From assembly GCA_018714965.1 (NCBI GenBank), contig DVML01000013.1, forward strand, positions 1-32,616: 32,616 nt of DNA, read 5' to 3'. The notes under the pieces were generated by a model. It worked only from the letters and a program-made list of their open reading frames with translations, was not told where the DNA came from and searched no databases. Each line of letters begins with the position of its first letter. Within the stretch, counting starts at the first letter, position 1. The DNA comes from Fimihabitans intestinipullorum. Its GTDB lineage: Bacteria; Bacillota_I; Bacilli_A; RF39; UBA660. Shown piece by piece: positions 1-7,690 of this stretch. The position numbers were made by a program, and so were the translations under genes.

Positions 1-816
1 CGTATGATCTAAACTCATAAGTTCTAGCGCTTTCGCACGTTCATACATTTTTTTCATATATTCCAACGTATGGCGAGATCCTTGTGTCATTGGTTTCTTT
101 CCATTCACTTGCATATAAACTAAATTTAAAAGACGAGCAAACGGATCATTGTGATGTACACGAATTCGAACTTCTATAGGAAACTCCTCTGTTACGGTTC
201 CAATTTCAAATAGATAATATTCATCCGGTTCTAACATTTGACGACTAGGTTCCTTTCCCATTTGAACAGCAGTCGTCTTACGTGCATTGCGAAGTAATCC
301 CTTATGATTCTCATTTTCCAAATCACTTACTACATTGTACTTCGCTCTTCGAATACGCTCTTTTTGTTGTGCGGACAAGTTTCCATAATATTCATTTGAA
401 AAATCGTATTCCTTTACTTGTCCACTTTCCTTGCGTACTTTTTTAAAATAGCGATCAAATTCTGTTTCCACCGCTTGATAAAAATTAAGAGAATCACCTT
501 CTAAATAAATTTCAATTCGATTACAATCTGTATTCTCACGATCGCAAAAGATATAGGCTGCCTCATACTTATTCGTAAGATCAAACCCTTTTTTATTTTT
601 CAATCCATACAAACTACCTTGACTCATGCGAATATATTCAGAAAACTGTTTTACAAACTGTACATATCCCATCGTTAATATCTGTGTGTTTTCTCCTGTT
701 CCATACATGAGTTCACACGCTTTTTCTCCATGATGATCTGAAATTGTAGCCTGCAAGGGTTCCGATCGATCGCTAGGATGAATACCGAAAGATTTTTCCA
801 TCACTTGCAGTCCCAT
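1..816 (-). CDS. Unrecognised protein, 5' portion (runs off left edge)
   Basis: An uninterrupted reading frame of 272 codons begins at the ATG at 814-816 and runs off the window edge, so the C-terminus is missing. The start is supported by a strong Shine-Dalgarno (GGAGG, 826-830) nine bases upstream and a promoter at 842-870. The product is soluble-looking, charged, with no signal peptide or obvious membrane segment. It is rich in Tyr, Glu and Lys, and a basic stretch occurs around residues 150-185. I do not recognise the family and assign no function. It lies downstream of the sortase on the same strand but has its own promoter, so it need not belong to that operon. Confidence 0.75.
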   Translation of the reverse strand, partial: MGLQVMEKSFGIHPSDRSEPLQATISDHHGEKACELMYGTGENTQILTMGYVQFVKQFSEYIRMSQGSLYGLKNKKGFDLTNKYEAAYIFCDRENTDCNRIEIYLEGDSLNFYQAVETEFDRYFKKVRKESGQVKEYDFSNEYYGNLSAQQKERIRRAKYNVVSDLENENHKGLLRNARKTTAVQMGKEPSRQMLEPDEYYLFEIGTVTEEFPIEVRIRVHHNDPFARLLNLVYMQVNGKKPMTQGSRHTLEYMKKMYERAKALELMSLDHT

Positions 817-841
817 TCCGCCTCGCCTCCATACTACTAAT

Positions 842-870
842 AGTTTACTATCAAATCGCTGTAAAGTCAA
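842..870 (-). promoter_or_regulatory. Promoter of the left-edge gene
   Basis: On the minus strand, TTGACT (865-870), a 17-base spacer and TAAACT (842-847) resemble a housekeeping sigma-A promoter. The predicted transcript start is near 835, about 19 bases before the ATG. The site lies in the gap after the sortase stop codon. Confidence 0.6.
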
Positions 871-883
871 TGACTACAAGCAT

Positions 884-1396
884 TCAACTCTCTTTTTCAC
901 ATAGGACAATCAATCTTTTAGAATCGTCTTCCATACACGTAATTAAGACCAAATTTCCAACTGACGGAAAAGATGGAAACTCTGTTTCGTTCACGACCTG
1001 AAAATCACTAACTCGATATCTTCCATAAATCCCATTCCAATATAATTCTACGATCTCTCCTTTTTCTAACCTCTCTAGTGACGCAAATACAGCTGGAATA
1101 CGATGTCCCACAAAATGAATATTTTTACTATCCGGTACATTCCAATAAGCCACTTTAGACTCCGATAATAATTGTGTCACATCTCCTTTTTCAAGTACCT
1201 GATATAACGCTATGGATGGAATTTTTAAATATCCTTCCTTTTTCTTGTTAGAAGAAGTCTCTATTTGATCTATTTTTTCTTTTGCATCTTCTTTTTGCAT
1301 AGAAATTTCTCGACGATCAGAAATATATATATAAATAGACCCTAAAATACAACAACATCCTAACACTAATATAATCCACGTCTTCGTGCGACCCAT
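884..1396 (-). CDS. Small membrane-anchored sortase
   Basis: Predicted cysteine transpeptidase of the sortase superfamily, which cleaves a C-terminal sorting signal and anchors the substrate at the cell surface. The 170-residue protein has an N-terminal membrane helix (about 6-26), a charged linker, and a compact sortase core. The catalytic triad is visible: His98 in VGHR, Cys154 in LITC and Arg161 in KRLIV. It is shorter than most class A-E sortases; class D-like is the closest guess and subclass is uncertain. Its start lies inside the 3' end of the adhesin gene (31-base overlap), which implies translational coupling and a dedicated enzyme-substrate pair. The Shine-Dalgarno is weak (AGGA), consistent with coupling. 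Confidence 0.85.
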   Translation of the reverse strand: MGRTKTWIILVLGCCCILGSIYIYISDRREISMQKEDAKEKIDQIETSSNKKKEGYLKIPSIALYQVLEKGDVTQLLSESKVAYWNVPDSKNIHFVGHRIPAVFASLERLEKGEIVELYWNGIYGRYRVSDFQVVNETEFPSFPSVGNLVLITCMEDDSKRLIVLCEKES

Positions 1397-4161
1397 CTCG
1401 ATCCTACTACTAATAAAATGCCAAATATAAACAAGGTAAAAATTGTTACTTTCGTATATTTCATCGTGTCACTTGCCTTAGGAATTACAATTCTTTTATT
1501 ATAAATTGTTACATTCCCGATTTCCGATTGCAGTTCATATGATATAAAATCTTCTTTCTTTTGATAATACTGTGGAGCTTTTATTTCCTTCAATCGATAA
1601 GTTCCATATGGCATTTGACGTAAAGTTAATTCTCCCATCGATAAATCGATTGCTATTTCTGTTCCATCTTCATAAGCCAAAGTAATTTCTGCACCTCTTA
1701 AGATTTGTGAAGTCTCATAATCTCGTTTGGTTAGTTCTAAAGTTCCTTTTTTTACACGATTTATAATCGGTGTCTCTAAGACATCCTCTTCTTGCTTGGT
1801 CGTATCGTCGATCGTAAATTCATACTTTCTCTCATCTTTGATATATGGTTCTACTTCTGAGAGTTCTTTTAGATAATACGTTCCATTTGGAAGTGGCAAC
1901 TCGATCATTCCAATTCCTTTTTCATCTGTCACTATCGTCTCTAACTTGGTGTCTGGTTCGACCGATAAGTCATCCAATATTAAAGTGTCTTTATTATATA
2001 ATCCAAATTCAATCCCTTCCATACTTATATTTTGATAGACAGCTTCTTGATTTATAATTCCGACAAACTGTTCTTTTAATTTTTGAAAGTATCGCTTTCT
2101 TTTCACTTTTTCATTGTGAAAGGAAAACTTGAAAGTCACCTCGGGAGTTTTATCATCCTGAAATTTTAAAGTGCCACAATATTCTTTCAAATCTATTTGA
2201 TATCCTTCAGGTACACTTTTTTCTTTGACGCAATAAGTTCCAAGAGGTAATAAATCACTGATTGCAACGCCTTCTTCTCCTGTAACTAATTCCAAAAATA
2301 CTTGACCACTTTTAAACTGTTGATTTTGATAAATGATATCTTGCTTCGTCGTAACTTCATAAGTAACTTGAGGTAAAGGAATTTTTTCATACCTTGTTTT
2401 AATTCCTCCCAATGTTTTTTCATACGAAATATTTTCTCCTGTTTTCTCGATTTGTAGTCGGCCTTTTGGTCTTCTATTTTCGACGATTAATTCGATCACT
2501 TCACCATCGATGAGATATTCTTGATCAATCGTAAATGATATTGGGTTCCCAAGCAAATACCCATCCGGTGCATGTATCTCCTCTAAAATGTATTTTCCAC
2601 CCTCTAAAGGTTCTGGAGTCGTAAATTCTCCATTTTCATCCGTCTCAAATACATCTATTTCTCCTTCATTTGGATATGTTACTCGTTGCTTGATATATTC
2701 ACCAGTTTCAGCATTTTTAATCTTAAAAGAGATCCCTGCCATTTTGATTTTTTCTTTTGTATCCGCATCAATTTTTACTACTCTTAACTTCGCTTTTACG
2801 AGAGCATCAGACAAAACATAACGAATAGGTTCATTCTTTTCTTCATATACATGTATTTCGAAATCATCTATTTTTTCATAATAAGGACTTGTATTTTTTT
2901 GCTTTACTATATAACTTCCATACGGTAATTGAAAAGATACATATCCTGTACGATCTGTTACAACTGTTTTCACAAGTTCCTCTGATTGGTTATAAATTTC
3001 AAATGTAATTCCTTCCTCAGGTAACAGTGTCCCACTTTCCCCTTCGTTATACACCTTCATAAATTCAATCTGATTCGTAATTACTTGTTCTTTTGACTTC
3101 ACCACTACAATACTTTCTCCAACTTGTTTCGATAGCAAGACTGTATAAATTTGAGGATCGACCAAATATCCTATACTAGGTGTTTTCTCCTGTACCGTAT
3201 ATTCCCCTAATGCAAGCATTTTTGATTCTCCGATTCCATTTTCATCTGTTTTGATATGATCTACAATATTTCCTCTTTCGTCCTTTACTTCGTAAATTGC
3301 TCCTTTCAAACTAGCTGATCCAGAAGGAACACTTTCATTCGTATCACGGTCTACTTTTTGAATTCTAATTTTTCCTCCCTTCACTTCAAAATGTACTTTA
3401 CTTTGCAGTATAGAACTTAAAGATAAAGACGCAAGTGTTTGAGAACCTGTTTTGCGATAGACAAAGCTATGTTGTCCTGTCTTTCCTTTTTTCTCCATCA
3501 CAACTTCGCCATTTCCTACCGTTAACCCTGTCACTTTTAAAACATTTCCTTCAATCGACGCGTTCACTCCTGTTTGCTTTTCTATTTGATAACTAGATAG
3601 TACCGCATTCTGATCGGCAAGAGATATCTCACTTCCCATCGAAACAATTACTGTCGATTCATCAAACGAAGGCTTTTTCCAATCCATTTGAATTAATCTC
3701 ATAATTTCATTCTTTTCAGCACTGACATCAATTCTTAACCCCTGCATCCCAGCACCAGTAGTGAAATATACTTCTTGATATCCAATTGTTTCCCACAACA
3801 ATTCCTGAGTTGCCATATAATATCGATCTGACTGATGACCAGGATATTGATATCCATATGTAGCAATCAATTCCATTTGTTCCTTTTGTATCGGAGTTAA
3901 ACCTTCTATCCCGAAATCTAAATAGGAATCGTAGATAAATTCACTTAGTCCTACTTCTGGTTCAATACAGTATGCTAAAGTTCCATTCGCATAAAGATAT
4001 CCCATTTGACTCCAATAAGTTCTCCCATGTATTACTACATTGGAAAACACTTTCGGTATCATCTTTCTCGTAATATGAGTATCTTGACTTCCTGCCTGTA
4101 CAATGGGAAGAAAAGAAGATAAGAATACGATCATAAAACAATATTTCCACCATTTTTTCAT
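1366..4161 (-). CDS. Thioester (TIE) adhesin with CnaB-type repeats
   Basis: Predicted cell-wall adhesin of 931 residues. A signal peptide covers about 1-23. The N-terminal domain (about 40-165) has the two halves of a class I thioester domain: Cys65 in YCIEP and Gln119 in TQELLW, expected to form an internal Cys-Gln thioester that can bond covalently to host surfaces. A linker (about 165-260) precedes about six prealbumin-like CnaB/SpaA domains at roughly 264-363, 364-450, 456-562, 567-683, 690-801 and 806-888. Most show the Lys...Glu...Asn pattern of intramolecular isopeptide bonds; the second appears to lack the Glu. The C-terminus has IPKAS, a hydrophobic helix (about 903-920) and an Arg-rich tail, that is, a sorting signal unlike LPxTG. 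The downstream overlapping sortase is the likely partner. Confidence 0.9.
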   Translation of the reverse strand: MKKWWKYCFMIVFLSSFLPIVQAGSQDTHITRKMIPKVFSNVVIHGRTYWSQMGYLYANGTLAYCIEPEVGLSEFIYDSYLDFGIEGLTPIQKEQMELIATYGYQYPGHQSDRYYMATQELLWETIGYQEVYFTTGAGMQGLRIDVSAEKNEIMRLIQMDWKKPSFDESTVIVSMGSEISLADQNAVLSSYQIEKQTGVNASIEGNVLKVTGLTVGNGEVVMEKKGKTGQHSFVYRKTGSQTLASLSLSSILQSKVHFEVKGGKIRIQKVDRDTNESVPSGSASLKGAIYEVKDERGNIVDHIKTDENGIGESKMLALGEYTVQEKTPSIGYLVDPQIYTVLLSKQVGESIVVVKSKEQVITNQIEFMKVYNEGESGTLLPEEGITFEIYNQSEELVKTVVTDRTGYVSFQLPYGSYIVKQKNTSPYYEKIDDFEIHVYEEKNEPIRYVLSDALVKAKLRVVKIDADTKEKIKMAGISFKIKNAETGEYIKQRVTYPNEGEIDVFETDENGEFTTPEPLEGGKYILEEIHAPDGYLLGNPISFTIDQEYLIDGEVIELIVENRRPKGRLQIEKTGENISYEKTLGGIKTRYEKIPLPQVTYEVTTKQDIIYQNQQFKSGQVFLELVTGEEGVAISDLLPLGTYCVKEKSVPEGYQIDLKEYCGTLKFQDDKTPEVTFKFSFHNEKVKRKRYFQKLKEQFVGIINQEAVYQNISMEGIEFGLYNKDTLILDDLSVEPDTKLETIVTDEKGIGMIELPLPNGTYYLKELSEVEPYIKDERKYEFTIDDTTKQEEDVLETPIINRVKKGTLELTKRDYETSQILRGAEITLAYEDGTEIAIDLSMGELTLRQMPYGTYRLKEIKAPQYYQKKEDFISYELQSEIGNVTIYNKRIVIPKASDTMKYTKVTIFTLFIFGILLVVGSRWVARRRGLY

Positions 4162-4210
4162 CTGATCACCTCTAACGATATCATACGAAACAAAGAGGTA
4201 ATCTCCTTCT

Positions 4211-4246
4211 TGAAAAGAAAAAAAGAAGCAATTCTTATAATTGCTT
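4211..4246 (-). terminator. Terminator of the carboxypeptidase gene
   Basis: An 8-bp stem (AAGCAATT/AATTGCTT, 4226-4233 with 4239-4246) and a 5-base loop are followed on the minus strand by a T-rich run (4211-4225). The stem contains part of the stop codon of the upstream gene and separates it from the adhesin operon. Confidence 0.8.
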
Positions 4247-5405
4247 ACTTTATTTTAATATTTCCGGAAATCATATCTCCAACATAACGTAAATATAACT
4301 CCCATAAATTAGCCTTCTCTACTTCTTCTTTAATCGTAATATCAATTGTCTGCGTAGTTTTTCCGTCAACTTTTACATTCAATTTACCAACTGAATCCCC
4401 TACTTTCACAGGAGCTTTTACTTTGTTTAACTGTACATCATAAGTAGCTGTTTTCTTCTGTTCTGTTCGCTTATGTAACAATGTGATCTCCTCACTCGGA
4501 ACCAATGTCGCATATTTTTGTTTTCCTTTTTCTATCTCAATCTTTCCCAGATTAGAATCTTTACTCAATACATGTTCTACTTCGTACTGTGAAAAACCAT
4601 AATCTAACATCTCTGTCGTTTCTGCATTTCTCGTCTTACTATCCGGTTCCCCCATAACAACTGTAATAAGTCTCATTCCATTTTTCTCAGCAGTCGATGT
4701 TAAACAATATCCCGCTTCTTTTGTATATCCCGTCTTAAGACCATCTAACCCTTGATAAAACTTAACTAATTTATTGGTGTTTACTAACCATATTTCTTTA
4801 TCTGTTCCTTTTCTTAAATAATCTTCATAAATCGATGAATACTCTAATACTTTTTCATGTTTGACTAATTCTTTTGCAATCATCGCCATATCGTATGCAC
4901 TAGAATAATGATTTGCTGTATCTAATCCATGCGGATTTTTAAAATGCGTATCCTTTAATCCTAACTCTTTCGCACGATGATTCATCATCGTTACAAATTG
5001 TTCTTCCGTACCTGCGACTCTTTCCGCAAGTGCTACAACCGCATCATTTCCACTTGCAACTGCAATTCCTTTGAATAAATCTTTCACTTTCATCTTTTCG
5101 CCAGTTTCCAGAAGAATTTGGCTTCCACCCATCTTAGAAGCATTCTCACTAACGGTAACTTCTTCTTCCCAATCTAAAATTCCTTTCTCAATACTTTCCA
5201 TAATAAGTAACATACTCATCATCTTTGTCATAGAAGCAGGTGCTAACTTTTCATGGGAATTATTTTCGTAAATAATATGTCCTGTGCTTGCTTCCAATAA
5301 AATCGCACTTTTTGCATTCTCTGCCAATTTCAAACCTTCTGCACGGACTGGAATCATTGGAACAAAACACAATATCGTTATCATACAACATAATAGTTTT
5401 TTCAT
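4245..5405 (-). CDS. D-alanyl-D-alanine carboxypeptidase, PBP5 family
   Basis: Predicted low-molecular-weight penicillin-binding protein (peptidase S11, DacA/DacF type) that removes the terminal D-Ala of peptidoglycan stem pentapeptides outside the membrane. The 386-residue protein has a signal peptide (about 1-22) and the three active-site motifs in order: SMTK (Ser58 nucleophile, Lys61), SGN (118-120) and KTG (224-226). A beta-rich PBP5 C-terminal domain follows (about 275-355), and a terminal amphipathic helix (about 365-380) probably tethers it to the membrane. The length matches B. subtilis DacF more than DacA, but a sporulation role cannot be inferred from that alone. The gene has its own terminator downstream and looks monocistronic. 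Confidence 0.93.
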   Translation of the reverse strand: MKKLLCCMITILCFVPMIPVRAEGLKLAENAKSAILLEASTGHIIYENNSHEKLAPASMTKMMSMLLIMESIEKGILDWEEEVTVSENASKMGGSQILLETGEKMKVKDLFKGIAVASGNDAVVALAERVAGTEEQFVTMMNHRAKELGLKDTHFKNPHGLDTANHYSSAYDMAMIAKELVKHEKVLEYSSIYEDYLRKGTDKEIWLVNTNKLVKFYQGLDGLKTGYTKEAGYCLTSTAEKNGMRLITVVMGEPDSKTRNAETTEMLDYGFSQYEVEHVLSKDSNLGKIEIEKGKQKYATLVPSEEITLLHKRTEQKKTATYDVQLNKVKAPVKVGDSVGKLNVKVDGKTTQTIDITIKEEVEKANLWELYLRYVGDMISGNIKIK

Positions 5406-5450
5406 AATTCACCTCTATTAAAAAATATGTAACTCTTTTTAATTTATACA

Positions 5451-5476
5451 AAAAAAATAAGACAAATTGTCTTATT
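5451..5476 (-). terminator. Terminator of the UPF0316 pair
   Basis: A near-perfect inverted repeat (AATAAGACAA/TTGTCTTATT, 5456-5476) is followed on the minus strand by a run of Ts (5451-5457). The 3' stop codon of the 5472-5981 gene is in the stem. Confidence 0.8.
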
Positions 5477-5981
5477 TAAAATACCCGTTTTGAACATATT
5501 TTGTCTCACTCACTACTAAAAATGCTGTAGGGTCTACCTCTTTTACTACCTCTTTTAAATGTTCCACATGTTTTTTATCGATTTCGATAAAAAGCATATA
5601 CTTGCTTGTCTCTTCTTTTCCTTGTACATCGATCGCACTCACCGCATATCCATTTGACCGAATATGTTCCAACACCTTCACATCGTGATGACTCGTTACA
5701 ACTTGTACACCTAAATTGCCACCTACAAATTTTTCGTTCAATAAACTTCCAATATAAGTTCCTGCTGCATATCCAAAAGAATAAGGAAAAATATACCACC
5801 ATTCACTCGTTCCAGAAAGAACGTTTCTCGCAACTAAAAACCAAATAAAAATTTCACAAAACCCAAAAACGCACGCTAGTAGTGACTTCCCCTTTCCTAA
5901 AAAGATAATTCTAAGGCTACCTAACGATACATCCAACATGCGACCAAGAAAAATAAATAAACAAGTTCCAATCATTTCCAT
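5472..5981 (-). CDS. UPF0316 (DUF5698/DUF2179) membrane protein, copy 2
   Basis: A 169-residue protein of the UPF0316 family: an N-terminal DUF5698 membrane portion with about three helices (roughly 1-22, 32-52, 60-80) and a cytoplasmic C-terminal DUF2179 domain (about 95-160), the small domain also found at the end of YitT-type proteins. The family's biochemical function is not established. The family core appears as RMLDVSLGSLRIIFLGKG at residues 14-31. It is a close paralogue of the gene just upstream (6032-6547); both end in ETKYxQNGYxK. The gap between them is 50 bases with no clear terminator, so co-transcription is likely. Confidence 0.88.
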   Translation of the reverse strand: MEMIGTCLFIFLGRMLDVSLGSLRIIFLGKGKSLLACVFGFCEIFIWFLVARNVLSGTSEWWYIFPYSFGYAAGTYIGSLLNEKFVGGNLGVQVVTSHHDVKVLEHIRSNGYAVSAIDVQGKEETSKYMLFIEIDKKHVEHLKEVVKEVDPTAFLVVSETKYVQNGYFK

Positions 5982-6031
5982 ACAACCTACTTTCTATGGA
6001 AATTTTAACATGAACTTTCATAAAAGACAAC

Positions 6032-6547
6032 TTATTTTATGTATCCATTTTGAATATACTTCGTTTCATTTACGATAATAAATGCTTTTTCATCCATCGA
6101 TTTAATCAAACGAGATAGTTGTTCGAAACTATGCTTGTTGATCTCGATTAACAACAAGTATTTTCCCTGTTTTTCTTCTTTCCCCTGTACTTCCATTACC
6201 GTAACAGCATACCCTGCTTTACGAAGAGTATCGATCATACGATGATTTTGACGACTTGTTATAACTTGAACTCCAAAATTTCCTTTGACAAACACTTCCG
6301 ATAAATAACTTCCTATATAAGTTCCAACCGCATATCCCAAAGAATATGAAATTACGATCCACCAACTATTGCTATCGCTATTCAAGGCATCTTTCGCCAC
6401 TAGAAACCAAATAAACACCTCGCAAAATCCACAGATAAAAGCTGTTTTCGATTTTCCCTTCCCTAAATATATAATTCGCAATGTTCCGATTGACACATCC
6501 ATAATACGTGCGATAAAAATTTTCATGCATAAGAAAAATAATTCCAT
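6032..6547 (-). CDS. UPF0316 (DUF5698/DUF2179) membrane protein, copy 1
   Basis: A 171-residue member of UPF0316 with the same architecture as its tandem neighbour: three N-terminal membrane helices and a C-terminal DUF2179 domain (about 97-162). The conserved RIMDVSIGTLRIIYLGKG block lies near residues 14-31. The start is preceded by AGGAGAAT (6553-6560); a second in-frame Met eight codons in is a less likely alternative. It is divergent from the M15 peptidase gene at 6651, sharing a 100-base intergenic region. Strong similarity to the 5472-5981 product indicates tandem duplication; whether the two form a heteromer cannot be told from sequence. Function unknown. Confidence 0.88.
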   Translation of the reverse strand: MELFFLCMKIFIARIMDVSIGTLRIIYLGKGKSKTAFICGFCEVFIWFLVAKDALNSDSNSWWIVISYSLGYAVGTYIGSYLSEVFVKGNFGVQVITSRQNHRMIDTLRKAGYAVTVMEVQGKEEKQGKYLLLIEINKHSFEQLSRLIKSMDEKAFIIVNETKYIQNGYIK

Positions 6548-6624
6548 ATCGATTCTCCTATCTATCCCTAGTTTGCAACAATTTTTATGGTTTATCCTTT
6601 TTTCCTTTTATTTTTTAGTAAATT

Positions 6625-6633
6625 TGGTATAAT
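6625..6633 (+). promoter_or_regulatory. Extended -10 promoter for the first M15 gene
   Basis: TGG immediately before TATAAT (6628-6633) forms an extended -10 element; the -35 region is weak. The -10 ends 17 bases before the ATG, so the predicted leader is only about 10 bases and begins at the Shine-Dalgarno (AGGGTGA). Confidence 0.6.
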
Positions 6634-6650
6634 GAAATTAGGGTGATCAT

Positions 6651-7595
6651 ATGTATAAAAAGAAAAGAAGACTAAAAAAAGAAGTTATCATCGGTGCAGT
6701 TATATTACTTGCAGTCATCATAATAGGAATTTTCGCATTCAACTATTTTAGTTATCATTCTAGCTACACGTATAAATTAAAAGAAGTTGGATATCAAGAT
6801 GACGAGGTTGAGACAATTTTAAACAATCTCGAAGATACTCAAATCGATGATATTTTGAAAAAAGAATACAATCGCAATATTCCAAAATTAATCGTTCAAA
6901 AATACTTCATCTATGAAAACTTAGATCGATATTCTAAATACATGGATGCAAACACAGAAGAAAGTCCAAAAAACGTCGTTGCCATCGTCAATGTCAATGC
7001 CGATTATGATCCATATACACATACCAAAAAAACAGATATGTCAAAAAAGAATTTAATTTTGACAAACAAATATAATTATCTCGACAAAACATATACTCCA
7101 GATGATCTTGTTAAAATCAGTAATCGATATGCATATGAAGATAATCACGTTCGCGAAGAAGTAAACGACCAATATGTATCAATGTGGAATGCAGCAAACG
7201 AAGAAGGACTCGTATTGATTGCTAACTCCTCTTTCCGTAGCTATGAATCACAAGATGCCGTTTGGAAGCGATATAAAAATCAACGTGGCGAAGAATATGC
7301 CGATAAATACGCTGCCAGAGCAGGATATTCAGAGCATCAAACAGGTCTATGTATCGATATCGTATCAGATGGTGCGATTGCAAATGACTTTGAAGAGACA
7401 GAAGAATTTAAATGGCTTCAAAAAAATGCCTATAAATATGGATTTATTTTAAGATATCCAAAAGGAAAAGAAAAAATTACAGGATATAGTTACGAATCTT
7501 GGCACTATCGTTATGTCGGAGTGGAAGCTGCAAAAGAAATTCATGATGCCAATATTACATTCGATGAATACTATGTATACTACTTAGCAAAATAA
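6651..7595 (+). CDS. VanY/LdcB-like M15 D,D- or L,D-carboxypeptidase, copy 1
   Basis: Predicted zinc carboxypeptidase of the peptidase M15B family, trimming D-Ala from peptidoglycan stem peptides outside the membrane. The 314-residue protein is anchored by one N-terminal helix (about 11-34). The catalytic domain (about 130-310) shows SEHQTGLCID with ligands His229 and Asp236, and YESWHYRYVG with catalytic Glu282 and ligand His285. Between the anchor and the catalytic domain is one copy (about 91-121) of a short module with RYxxY, VVxxVN and DYDxY, which is triplicated in the next gene. VanY (D,D) and LdcB (L,D) activities cannot be separated by motifs alone. The gene has its own promoter and terminator. 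Confidence 0.92.
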   Translation: MYKKKRRLKKEVIIGAVILLAVIIIGIFAFNYFSYHSSYTYKLKEVGYQDDEVETILNNLEDTQIDDILKKEYNRNIPKLIVQKYFIYENLDRYSKYMDANTEESPKNVVAIVNVNADYDPYTHTKKTDMSKKNLILTNKYNYLDKTYTPDDLVKISNRYAYEDNHVREEVNDQYVSMWNAANEEGLVLIANSSFRSYESQDAVWKRYKNQRGEEYADKYAARAGYSEHQTGLCIDIVSDGAIANDFEETEEFKWLQKNAYKYGFILRYPKGKEKITGYSYESWHYRYVGVEAAKEIHDANITFDEYYVYYLAK

Positions 7596-7622
7596 AATGT
7601 CAATAAGACATTTTATTTTTTT
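7592..7622 (+). terminator. Terminator of the first M15 gene
   Basis: A 10-bp stem (ATAAAATGTC/GACATTTTAT, 7592-7601 with 7607-7616) is followed by a run of Ts to 7622. The stem contains the TAA stop codon. Confidence 0.85.
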
Positions 7623-7642
7623 ATCACTCTACTAACAGTCGA

Positions 7643-7671
7643 TTGTATCTTTTTTCGCTCCCTGATATAAT
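7643..7671 (+). promoter_or_regulatory. Promoter for the second M15 gene
   Basis: TTGTAT (7643-7648), a 17-base spacer and TATAAT (7666-7671). The transcript should start near 7678, directly at the Shine-Dalgarno AGGTGGTGAT and about 12 bases before the ATG at 7691. This also argues against an in-frame start at 7643, which would lie upstream of the transcript. Confidence 0.7.
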
Positions 7672-7690
7672 GACAATAGGTGGTGATCTT

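Noticed and set aside
7643..7690. Longer N-terminus for the second M15 protein
   Set aside because: The in-frame ATG at 7643 overlaps the -35 box and has no ribosome site; the ATG at 7691 has AGGTGGTGAT and a membrane-anchor start.
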